This document shows positions 40,993 to 47,962 of a stretch of DNA of 64,000 nucleotides, piece after piece. The stretch is from Micromonospora sp. FIMYZ51. Lineage in GTDB: Bacteria; Actinomycetota; Actinomycetes; Mycobacteriales; Micromonosporaceae. The position numbers and the translations under genes were made by a program. The notes below the pieces were generated by a model, which saw only the letters and a list, made by a program, of their open reading frames with translations, did not search any database and had not been told where the DNA came from. Location: NCBI RefSeq assembly GCF_038246755.1, contig NZ_CP134706.1, positions 3,596,001-3,660,000 of the forward strand, written 5' to 3'. How positions within the stretch are numbered: position 1 is the stretch's first letter; every line of letters begins with the position of its first letter.

Positions 40993-41448
40993 TCAGCTCA
41001 CTGCCCTTTTGACGAGGGCGGTGAGCTCCTGCTCGGTGTTGTCGCTCAGCGCGGTCACCGCGTAGGAGGTGGGCCAAAGGCCACCGTCGTCGAGGTTGGC
41101 TTCGGTGGTGAACCCGAAGGTCGAGTAACGCTCCTTGTCGACCTGCCCGCTGCGGAAGAAGCACACCACCTTTCCCTTCCGCGCGTAGGCCGGCTGTCCG
41201 TACCACAGCTTCGGGGACAGCTCCGGAGCGGTCGTGGTGACGATTGCGTGGATTCGTTCGGCCACCACCCGGTCCGCCGGATCCATCTCCGCGATCTTCG
41301 ACAGCACGTCGAGTTCCTCGACGGCTGCTTTCTTGCCACGACCGCCGCGGTTCGCCTCCTCCCGTAACTCCGCGGCACGCTGCTTCATGGCGGCACGCTC
41401 CTGGGCGGAGAAGCCATCGGTGTTCGACCTGCCGGGTTTGTCGCTCAT
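40993..41448 (-). CDS. DUF1801 / iron chaperone-like protein
   Basis: 151 residues. A basic N-terminal tail (DGFSAQERAAMKQRAAELREEANRGGRGKK) precedes a DUF1801 (YdhG-like) domain: VAERIHAIVTTTAPELSPKLWYGQPAYARKGKVVCFFRSGQVDKERYSTFGF. The family includes frataxin-like iron-binding folds, though few members are characterised. Start ATG 41448 with AGGAGA upstream. The Tn7-like element has inserted about 120 bp upstream of this gene. Confidence 0.8.
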   Translation of the reverse strand: MSDKPGRSNTDGFSAQERAAMKQRAAELREEANRGGRGKKAAVEELDVLSKIAEMDPADRVVAERIHAIVTTTAPELSPKLWYGQPAYARKGKVVCFFRSGQVDKERYSTFGFTTEANLDDGGLWPTSYAVTALSDNTEQELTALVKRAVS

Positions 41449-41568
41449 GCGGCCACTCTCCTGCGGTGTGACGGTGTGCAACTGAGGCTAGCCGTGCTGC
41501 GGGACTTGCCACTTCTTGATTCCTGACGGGTGCGATGCGGTGTCCAGGCCGGTCAGGAATTCAGCAGC

Positions 41569-41576
41569 ACCTCCCG
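41569..41576. repeat. 8-bp target-site duplication, left copy (ACCTCCCG)
   Basis: ACCTCCCG abuts the left terminus TGTCGTCTGCCA exactly; the same eight bases follow the right terminus at 47270-47277. Shorter alignments, including the 5 bp expected for Tn7, do not match. Confidence 0.85.
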
Positions 41577-41680
41577 TGTCGTCTGCCAAAGTTGTTGAGG
41601 CATGATCACGCTCCTGAGCTGGGGTGCCTCGACTTCGCTGGCAGCGGACGGGCGCCGAGCCTGCCAGCGAAGTTGAGGCG
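41577..41680. repeat. Transposon left end with three TnsB-type sites
   Basis: Sites at 41583-41602 (CTGCCA-N7-TGAGGCA), 41625-41644 (TGCCTCG-N7-TGGCAG, opposite orientation) and 41661-41680 (CTGCCA-N7-TGAGGCG). The second and third form a large inverted repeat. The outermost site overlaps the terminal 12-bp repeat. Confidence 0.85.
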
Positions 41681-41757
41681 AACTGCGGTGCAGTGTGTCC
41701 GTGTTCCGGCGTGTAGCGCTCTCTCTGGTGCGTTCTGGCGGGAGGTACTGGTGGCGG

Positions 41758-42168
41758 TCATCGAGGCCCTCCCCGAAGTTGGGCCGTTCGGTGTAGCTGG
41801 TCGAAGATGATCTGGTCGACTGGGGACACTCGGTCCCGGTCGGCGTAGGTAAGCCAGACGATCTCTTCGATCTCGCTGTCCGGCTGGAGTTCGCCTTGGT
41901 ACTCGGCCGTGTAGCAGGTCATGCGGACCACGGTTCCGTCAGGATGGCCGTGTGCTTGCGCGTGGAAGGTTCCGGCGGGCTCGGCGGTGTCGGTCACGAT
42001 GGTGACGCTGAGTTCCTCGTGGATTTCGCGGACCAGGGTTTCGATGTCGCTCTCGCCTTCTTCCCGTTTGCCGCCCGGGATGTAGTAGGCGTCCTTGCCG
42101 GCGGACCGAGTGCTGAGAATCGCTCCGTTCTGGATGTGGATCCAAGCGATCTTGTCGATGATGGTCAC
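41758..42168 (-). CDS. NUDIX hydrolase carried in the transposition operon
   Basis: 136 residues. NUDIX box near residues 32-55: GGKREEGESDIETLVREIHEELSV fits Gx5Ex7REUxEExxU with only the late Gly replaced by Ser. These enzymes hydrolyse nucleoside diphosphates linked to other moieties; substrate unknown (8-oxo-dGTP-like or NDP-sugar). GTG start overlaps the tniQ stop by four bases, so it is co-translated with the transposition genes rather than being a separate cargo unit. It is the gene nearest the left end. Confidence 0.87.
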   Translation of the reverse strand: MTIIDKIAWIHIQNGAILSTRSAGKDAYYIPGGKREEGESDIETLVREIHEELSVTIVTDTAEPAGTFHAQAHGHPDGTVVRMTCYTAEYQGELQPDSEIEEIVWLTYADRDRVSPVDQIIFDQLHRTAQLRGGPR

Positions 42169-43331
42169 GATTTCGCTCCAGAGGTAGCGCCGGTGGGGTT
42201 GACGTGTCGAACGACGGTTGCTCGTCTCGGCTGTGGGACGTCAGCGGTGGGTTCGAAGTGCTCGGGCGGTGCCTGCCTGCGCCGAAGTTGGTGGTTGTCA
42301 GGGTCCCGGGCCGCTTCGATCTGGTCCATGATCCATTGGGTGATGGGCGGGAACTTGTTGTAGTGCGGCCAGGCGTGCCACTCGTAGTGCGGGTTGACGG
42401 TGCGCTGGATCTCGCTGGTGAAACGTACGAGTGCCGGGCCCGGGCGCAAGACGCCGGCGATGGCTTCGCGGATGTCCTCGGGGATGTTGAGGTGGTGCCG
42501 TCGTCCGGTGCGGATCTCTTCGAAGATCGCGCTCACGACGGCATCGGCGATCGGTTCAGGGTTGAGGTTGTCGGTCATCGCCTGGTGGCGCCAGTAGGGT
42601 GAGGCGAACAGTCTTGCCAGCGCGACGATCTCGGGGTAACTGGCGGCGTCAACGGCCGCGTTGTCGATAAAGCGAGTTTCATCGCCTTGGTTCTGGAAGA
42701 CGAGCAGGCGTTCGTGCGATGGCTGCCCTCCCCCGGAGCGGTCGCTCCACCCCCGGCAGATTGGTGCCGCCGCCATCACAGCAGAGCGGACCGGTTCTCG
42801 TCGGTGAAGCTGGATGAGGCGCCGATGCCGGCGGTTGGCGGCGAGGATGTCCGGCAGGTGAGCAAGGTCGGGCTGATCCTCCTGCTGGAGAGTGCCGAGC
42901 CAGCGCCGGTGCCGCAGGCAGACGACATCTTCGTGGGTTGTCCAGACCTGGGGCCGCGCGGGACCGCGCCGGGTCGTGCAGTGATCGCAGGCGAACCGGA
43001 TCCGGTTGTGCGGCCAGCGCCAACCCCAGTCGGTGGGACCAGGCCGGGGCCGGCCCGCGATCTGCATCCTCGCGAGGTCGGCAGGCGTGCAGAGCTCGAG
43101 CATGGCGTAGCGCAACGTGCGGGCCGGATATCCGGTAAGCATGGCGAGTTGGTCGGCGGTGACCGTCTCTTTCTTGACGCTGCCGGTCAGGTGAACCTGG
43201 AGCTCCAGGCCGGTCAAGGCGTTGGCCGCAGCGAGGCGCGAGACGTAGGAGCGGACGGTTTCGTTCAGCAGCGGCGGCAAGGCGCGGGGCAGGCGCCGCA
43301 ACGGCGGCAGTCGCAGTGCAGTGGTCGTCAT
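42165..43331 (-). CDS. tniQ: TniQ/TnsD family targeting protein
   Basis: 388 residues. TniQ domain with PPLLNETVRSYVSRLAAANALTG at the N-terminus and a zinc-binding C115-DH-C118 ... C138-LR-H141 arrangement (RFACDHC, DVVCLRHRRWLG). TniQ/TnsD proteins choose the insertion site and recruit TnsC. At 388 residues it is shorter than Tn7 TnsD (about 500), more like TniQ of Tn5053 and related elements. It overlaps tnsC by four bases (ATGA) and the NUDIX gene by four. Confidence 0.88.
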   Translation of the reverse strand: MTTTALRLPPLRRLPRALPPLLNETVRSYVSRLAAANALTGLELQVHLTGSVKKETVTADQLAMLTGYPARTLRYAMLELCTPADLARMQIAGRPRPGPTDWGWRWPHNRIRFACDHCTTRRGPARPQVWTTHEDVVCLRHRRWLGTLQQEDQPDLAHLPDILAANRRHRRLIQLHRREPVRSAVMAAAPICRGWSDRSGGGQPSHERLLVFQNQGDETRFIDNAAVDAASYPEIVALARLFASPYWRHQAMTDNLNPEPIADAVVSAIFEEIRTGRRHHLNIPEDIREAIAGVLRPGPALVRFTSEIQRTVNPHYEWHAWPHYNKFPPITQWIMDQIEAARDPDNHQLRRRQAPPEHFEPTADVPQPRRATVVRHVNPTGATSGAKS

Positions 43332-44347
43332 GCGGCGCCCTGGCTGTCGGACTCGGCGGCGTAGTCGACCGGGGTGCCGTCCAGTAGTTCCCGGGTGATC
43401 GCCTCCGCGCCGGTGTCGATTGCGGTAAGCGCGGCGGCCCGGACCAGGTGTGACAGGCTGCCAATCATGCCGCCGGTGCGTTTGTGCAGGTAGCGGTCGA
43501 GGCGCGTGAGCGTGCCTGGTTCGTGTCGGTGCAGCCGCAACGCGCCTTCCAGCGTCGCGATCAGGCTCTTCCATTCGGTTCGGTAGGGAAACGCGGCGGT
43601 CTTGATGAGCACGCAGCGGCCGGCGATCTGCTTGCCGCGGACGCCGGTGAACAGGCCGTTGCGTTCGACGTTGATACCGGCGTAGACGAACGTGGCCGGC
43701 AGGTGCTCGGTGAAGTATTTGAGGTGGTCGGACATGTCCTCACCGGCCGCGGTGGCGAGGTTGAGGTTGTGGATCTCATCGACCAGCACCAGGTCGCATC
43801 GGGCCTCGATGAGGACTTGGCAGACCGCGTCGGCGATGTCGGTGGTGTTGAACCGGGGTTTGACCGGCGGCAGGCCGAGGAACCGGGCGAACTCCGCAGC
43901 CAGCTTGCGCGGCGATCCCTTCGGCGGGGTGGTGACATAGACGACCGGGATGCGGTCCTGGCCGGGGAACCGCTGCCGAACCATCAACTCGTGCGTGCGG
44001 CCGAGTTGCTTGAGCGCGGTGCTCTTGCCGGTGGTCCAGGCGCCAGAGACGATCAGGCCGCGCCGGGCGCTGGACTCGCGCCGGTTCAGCATGGTCAACA
44101 GGCGGCCCTGCTGGGTGACCTGCCGGACGATGGAGGTCGCGACGATCACCATCTCGGAGTGGTAGTCGATGCGGGCCTCGTCGTAGGCAATCCGCTCGGC
44201 CGGGTTCAGCGCTGCCCATTGAACTTCGGGTAGCAACTCGAACGAGGCCGGTTCGGCGTCGACGAAACGCCGCCAGCCCTGCAACGTAGTGGGCGGATCG
44301 CGGCGGTCTCCCAGCCCCGGCTCACTGTCCGGCTCGCCGTTTACCAC
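43328..44347 (-). CDS. tnsC: TnsC/TniB family transposition AAA ATPase
   Basis: About 339 residues. Walker A is GAWTTGKST (102-110), Walker B LVLVDEIHNL (D190, E191). It also has the arrangement LARFLG...KPRFNTTDIADAVCQVLIEARCDLVLVDEIH typical of TniB-like ATPases. It would bridge TniQ and the TnsA/TnsB transposase and impose target immunity. The GTG start at 44347 overlaps the end of tnsB by seven bases. No extended C-terminal tail for TnsA contact is obvious. Confidence 0.88.
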   Translation of the reverse strand: MVNGEPDSEPGLGDRRDPPTTLQGWRRFVDAEPASFELLPEVQWAALNPAERIAYDEARIDYHSEMVIVATSIVRQVTQQGRLLTMLNRRESSARRGLIVSGAWTTGKSTALKQLGRTHELMVRQRFPGQDRIPVVYVTTPPKGSPRKLAAEFARFLGLPPVKPRFNTTDIADAVCQVLIEARCDLVLVDEIHNLNLATAAGEDMSDHLKYFTEHLPATFVYAGINVERNGLFTGVRGKQIAGRCVLIKTAAFPYRTEWKSLIATLEGALRLHRHEPGTLTRLDRYLHKRTGGMIGSLSHLVRAAALTAIDTGAEAITRELLDGTPVDYAAESDSQGAA

Positions 44348-46404
44348 CACCGCTTGGCCTCCTCCCGTGCATCGAACACCGGCAGCGGGATCACCGGCGC
44401 CAGGTCCTCGTCTGGCTCCGGCTCGTCGTCGGCATCGGTGTCGGGTGCGACCGGCGCGGGACACGGCAGGGCAGTCGCGGCGGTGGCCCGGGTGCGGCCG
44501 GCGACCTTGCGATCCTTCTTCGTGGTCTTCTCAGCCGGTCCTTGCTCGGCAGTGTCCAGCAGAGCCGCAGCGGCTTGGGCGATCTCGGCCTCGGTGGCGG
44601 CGTCCTGACCACGCTCGGCGAGGATCCGGCGAGCGTGCTGCCAGGCCAGTTCCCCAAACGGGGCCGGTGTGCTGCGCAGATGCTTCCACGGAACCAGGAT
44701 CCAACCGCCATCCCAGTGGTTGCGCACCCAGACCCGGCTGATGTCGTAGGGGTCGTAGCGGACTTCCCACAGGTTCTTCTTCGACGCCACCCCGGACGGC
44801 TGCCCACGCAGCGGCACCAGCGCCTTGTCGTCGTAGGTGCGCCGCCGCAGCTTGACGCCTTCCTTGCCGATCGCGTTCCAGGACACCGGCAGCAACTCGA
44901 TGTAGTCGTCGCCGGCCAGCGGGACCGCGGCGTATCCGCTGATTTCGATCAGCGCCGCGTACTGCTCATTCGGCGTCAGCGCCTTGTCCGGGGTGACCGG
45001 ATCCCGCAAGCCGGCGTGCGGCCGGTTCTGCCAGACCGCGACGATCCACTCATCGAGCAGCGCCTGCAACTCGGCCATCGACCAGACCGCGTCCCGCTCG
45101 GCATGCCGGCCCCGATGCTCGACACTGGAGCCGACGTAGCCGGCGACGTACTGCGCGAACAGCGTGTCCACCGAGTCGAAACTGCGCTCGACGTTGCCCT
45201 TCTCCCAGGGCGATCCCTTGTGGGCGGGCTGGAAGTTGATCCCCATCGCCCGGCAGGCGTTTTGGAACGTCCGTGAGATGTAGGCCTTCCCGTGATCACA
45301 TACGATCGTCTCCGGAACGATCACCGGCCGGGCCGCGGCGTGCTCAAGGCGTTCGTCCAGCTCGGTCAGCCGGCGATGCGGCAACACCGACCTCGACATC
45401 CGCAACGCGTCGACCCAGCCGGGCCGCATCGGCTCCGGCGTCATCGCCTTCGCCAACAGCACCGCCGCGTCGGCGGCCTTCGTCGTAGGACGCAGAACCG
45501 CCGCCGGGATCGTCCGCGTCGCCAGATCAATCATCCAGGTCAGTTCCACCCGGTCGGTCTCACCCGTGTCCAGCACCACCCGGACGTTCAACGGCGTGGA
45601 GTCGATCTGCGTCCACTCGCCCGGCCGGAACGCGGTCACCGTCCCGAACGGTCGGTCCGGCCGCTTGGCCACCGACTGGCGGGTCCGGGCCGACCCGATG
45701 GTGTGCCTGCCGGCCGACAGCGACGCGAACAGTCGGTAGAACGTCCGCTCCGGCGGCATCGGCGGCGCATCCGGCCCGTACTCAGCGGCGAGAATCTGCT
45801 GCGAACGGCGCCGCACCCGCGTGGCCGTGCCCGTGGACTGATGCGTCTGTTCCTCGATCGCGGTCACCATCGCCGCGATCACCCGCTCATCGGCCCGGCC
45901 GGTCGGCGACGACAGCCGCGCGAACCGACGGTCCACCAGAGCCCACAAACCCTCACGCTCGTAGCCACGCCGCAACCGCTGCAACGTCTTGAAACTGACC
46001 TGTTCACCCTGCCCGGCCAGCTCCGCGACCTTGGCCAACTCCCGTTGCCGCAGCGTGTGGGTCTCCGGATCGAACTCCGGCCGGCCCCGGGCACCTTTCT
46101 CCGCGCCCGGTGGCCGCCCCGTGAGCACCTCCACGATGTGCCGCTCCCACCAGCGAGCCTGTTCGACAGCCTCGTCCGGCAGACCATCCAGCAGGCCGGC
46201 CGGCGGCAGCGGCGCCGGAGGCACCGCGGAAACGATCCTGAACGTCGGATCGGTGAGTAACCGGCTCAGCGGCACCACCACCGCGCCACCGGCGACGTCG
46301 AGCAACCGGACCTGGCCCTCGGCCAGGCCGTCCACCACGTGCACCTGCCCGCGGAGCCGAACCTCGTCACCGATACGCAGTACCGGCGGCCGCGACACCG
46401 TCAT
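44341..46404 (-). CDS. tnsB: TnsB-type DDE transposase (Mu-like)
   Basis: 687 residues. Catalytic triad: D268 in WTQIDSTPLN, D370 in TIVCDHGKAY, E406 in SPWEKGNVERSF, giving DD(35)E in an rve/integrase core. N-terminal helix-turn-helix segments (residues 105-230) would bind the 20-bp end repeats. A Mu-type C-terminal beta barrel (SWNAIGKEGVKLRRRTYDDKALVPLRG, about 530-590) and an acidic tail follow, the latter likely contacting TnsC. It performs 3'-end cleavage and strand transfer. ATG start overlaps tnsA by four bases. Confidence 0.92.
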   Translation of the reverse strand: MTVSRPPVLRIGDEVRLRGQVHVVDGLAEGQVRLLDVAGGAVVVPLSRLLTDPTFRIVSAVPPAPLPPAGLLDGLPDEAVEQARWWERHIVEVLTGRPPGAEKGARGRPEFDPETHTLRQRELAKVAELAGQGEQVSFKTLQRLRRGYEREGLWALVDRRFARLSSPTGRADERVIAAMVTAIEEQTHQSTGTATRVRRRSQQILAAEYGPDAPPMPPERTFYRLFASLSAGRHTIGSARTRQSVAKRPDRPFGTVTAFRPGEWTQIDSTPLNVRVVLDTGETDRVELTWMIDLATRTIPAAVLRPTTKAADAAVLLAKAMTPEPMRPGWVDALRMSRSVLPHRRLTELDERLEHAAARPVIVPETIVCDHGKAYISRTFQNACRAMGINFQPAHKGSPWEKGNVERSFDSVDTLFAQYVAGYVGSSVEHRGRHAERDAVWSMAELQALLDEWIVAVWQNRPHAGLRDPVTPDKALTPNEQYAALIEISGYAAVPLAGDDYIELLPVSWNAIGKEGVKLRRRTYDDKALVPLRGQPSGVASKKNLWEVRYDPYDISRVWVRNHWDGGWILVPWKHLRSTPAPFGELAWQHARRILAERGQDAATEAEIAQAAAALLDTAEQGPAEKTTKKDRKVAGRTRATAATALPCPAPVAPDTDADDEPEPDEDLAPVIPLPVFDAREEAKRWW

Positions 46405-47162
46405 CGAAGCCCTCCCGCCACCCGCACCAGCGACGTCTCGCTCAACGCCGCCGACCGCAGATCCGCCTGCAACTCCCGCAACCACAACATGTGGAACAGC
46501 ACCGGCAGCACTCCTAGCGGATCACCGACCGCGCTCGCGCCCTCCATCAAAGGGACCGGTCGTGCGAACACCCGCCGTAACTGATCAGCGTGGACCCGCT
46601 GGTGATACCGCCGGTGCCGGTAGCCCGACAACCAGCGCAGATTCGCCGCGAACACGGCATCCAGCGCGCCCACCCGCTCAAACCCCCAGCCGACAGCCTC
46701 ACAGGCCCGCGCTGTGGCCGCGAACTTCGCCGCATCCTTGGGTCCGATCCGGTCGTCGGCGCGGACGTCGATCACCACCGCGGTTCCGTCGCGCCGCCGG
46801 ACGAAGTAGTCCGGCGCATGCCGTACTGGCCGTTCGTCCTTGTCCTGCCAGCACAACCAGAACGGCTGCGACGAAACCGTGAGGACATCCGGGTCAGCGT
46901 CCAGCAGCATCAGCCGGTCACGCTCCAGCCAAGATTCGTACCCGACGTGCTCACCGCTGGTGGCGAAGAACCACAACCCGGAAAAGCTGCGCTGACCTCG
47001 GCGGGACGTGAACTGGCGTACCGCACCGGCACGCTCGAACGGAACACTCCAGCACAACGACAGAGGCCCACGCTGACGAACGCCAGCCGAGTCGATGTAG
47101 ACCAGCTCGAACTCATCGCCCGGCCGCGCCGGAGCCGACGCCCTCGCAGCGTGCACCGCCAC
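46401..47162 (-). CDS. tnsA: TnsA-like endonuclease subunit
   Basis: 253 residues. The central part matches the TnsA N-terminal nuclease domain: GEHVGYESWLERDRLMLLDADPDVLTVSSQPFWLCW (candidate catalytic E76/E80), RHAPDYFVRRRDGTAVVIDVRADD (D118, then D132-V-R134). The lysine of the PD-(D/E)xK triad aligns with an arginine. TnsA cuts the 5' ends in Tn7, giving cut-and-paste transposition. GTG start; it lies 31 bp inside the innermost right-end site. Confidence 0.82.
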   Translation of the reverse strand: MAVHAARASAPARPGDEFELVYIDSAGVRQRGPLSLCWSVPFERAGAVRQFTSRRGQRSFSGLWFFATSGEHVGYESWLERDRLMLLDADPDVLTVSSQPFWLCWQDKDERPVRHAPDYFVRRRDGTAVVIDVRADDRIGPKDAAKFAATARACEAVGWGFERVGALDAVFAANLRWLSGYRHRRYHQRVHADQLRRVFARPVPLMEGASAVGDPLGVLPVLFHMLWLRELQADLRSAALSETSLVRVAGGLR

Positions 47163-47192
47163 CCGCTCTCGCTGAAGCAGTCCATCAAGATA

Positions 47193-47269
47193 TGCCTCAA
47201 CTTAAATGGCAGAAACCGCGAGATGCCTCAGACACGCTGGCAGTGCCTCACATCAACTGGCAGACGACA
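47193..47269. repeat. Transposon right end with three TnsB-type sites
   Basis: Sites TGCCTCA-N7-TGGCAG at 47193-47212, 47224-47243 and 47244-47263, all in the same orientation; the outer two are directly adjacent. The terminus TGGCAGACGACA follows. The tandem right end versus mixed-orientation left end mirrors the asymmetry of Tn7. Confidence 0.88.
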
Positions 47270-47277
47270 ACCTCCCG
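47270..47277. repeat. 8-bp target-site duplication, right copy (ACCTCCCG)
   Basis: Exact match to 41569-41576, abutting the right terminus. The sequence to about 47400 is AT-rich and carries no gene that I recognise. Confidence 0.85.
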
Positions 47278-47440
47278 GGTGAGCTTCGGCCGATTAATGG
47301 ATTACCGGTTATAGCAATGCAGTAAATTCTCCGCACAAAGCGGGCATATAGGTGATGCATCATAATGACAGTTAAGGTGCGTAAGGGTTTACGCTGGTGC
47401 GATGGTGGATCGGGCCCGCCCGAAACCGGCCGTCAAGCGG

Positions 47441-47908
47441 TCAGGAGGTGGCCCGCCCGTACGCCATGCGCGCTTCGGCGACCTCCGCGGCCTGCCGCGC
47501 ACGCCAGCGCTGCTGTGCCTGTCGGTTGCAGACCCGGCAGACCCGCCGGAAACGGCCGGTGGCCGGGTCGATCTCCCGGTCGTGGCCGTTGCGGCACTGG
47601 GGGCGCTGGGCGCGGTCGCGGCAGTTGTCGGCGCGGCTGCGCTGGCGCAGGTGGCTGGGCTCGATGCAGTCCGACGCGCCGCAGTCGTGGTGGACCTCCA
47701 GGGCGGGGTCGTAGCCGCCGACGAAGACCACGTACGCCGCGATGTGTGCCCAGGCCCGGCCGGCGAGTTTCTGGTACTCGCCGGGTCGATTGCCGTAACC
47801 GCGCACGATGAGGCATCCGTTGCCGGCCCGTGTCGCGCGGCTCAACAGGTAGGCCCGGAGGGTCTCTGCGGTGAAGTGGCGCGACAGGCCAGTGATCTGG
47901 GACAGCAC
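47441..47908 (-). CDS. HNH endonuclease-like protein
   Basis: 155 residues. LEVHHDCGASDCIEPSHLRQRSRADNCRDRAQ contains the HH...N core of an HNH nuclease as found in phage and mobile-element proteins, followed by a zinc-ribbon-like pair (CRNGHD, CRVCNRQAQQRWRARQ). Probably a DNA-nicking or homing-type nuclease. It lies beside the transposon but outside its ends. Transcribed in the same direction as the large ATPase gene upstream of it, separated by 54 bp. Confidence 0.75.
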   Translation of the reverse strand: MLSQITGLSRHFTAETLRAYLLSRATRAGNGCLIVRGYGNRPGEYQKLAGRAWAHIAAYVVFVGGYDPALEVHHDCGASDCIEPSHLRQRSRADNCRDRAQRPQCRNGHDREIDPATGRFRRVCRVCNRQAQQRWRARQAAEVAEARMAYGRATS

Positions 47909-47962
47909 GGGATCAAGGGTATGACCCGGGTGCGACGCGGTGGCCGGCCGGGCGACGCGCAG

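Larger units (their letters stand above)
41577..47269. mobile_element. Complete Tn7-like transposon (TnsA-TnsB-TnsC-TniQ-NUDIX), 5,693 bp
   Basis: Bounded by 12-bp perfect inverted termini (TGTCGTCTGCCA at 41577-41588, TGGCAGACGACA at 47258-47269) with the TGT...ACA ends of the Tn7/Mu class, and flanked by an 8-bp direct duplication. All five genes are on the minus strand, each overlapping the next by 4-7 bases. Each end holds three copies of a 20-bp site TGCCTCA-N7-TGGCAG, as expected for TnsB binding. Only a single TniQ-type targeting gene is present; no TnsE, Cas or resolvase genes. All open reading frames look intact, so it may be active. Confidence 0.93.

Noticed and set aside
41540..41576. 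Target gene end at the transposon insertion point
   Set aside because: On the minus strand a short frame reading KLTREVLLNS then stop crosses the rebuilt empty site, but it is interrupted by a stop codon a few residues upstream, so no disrupted gene or glmS-like site can be claimed.
41577..47269. CRISPR-associated transposon
   Set aside because: TnsABC and TniQ are present but no Cas12k or Cascade genes and no repeat array.
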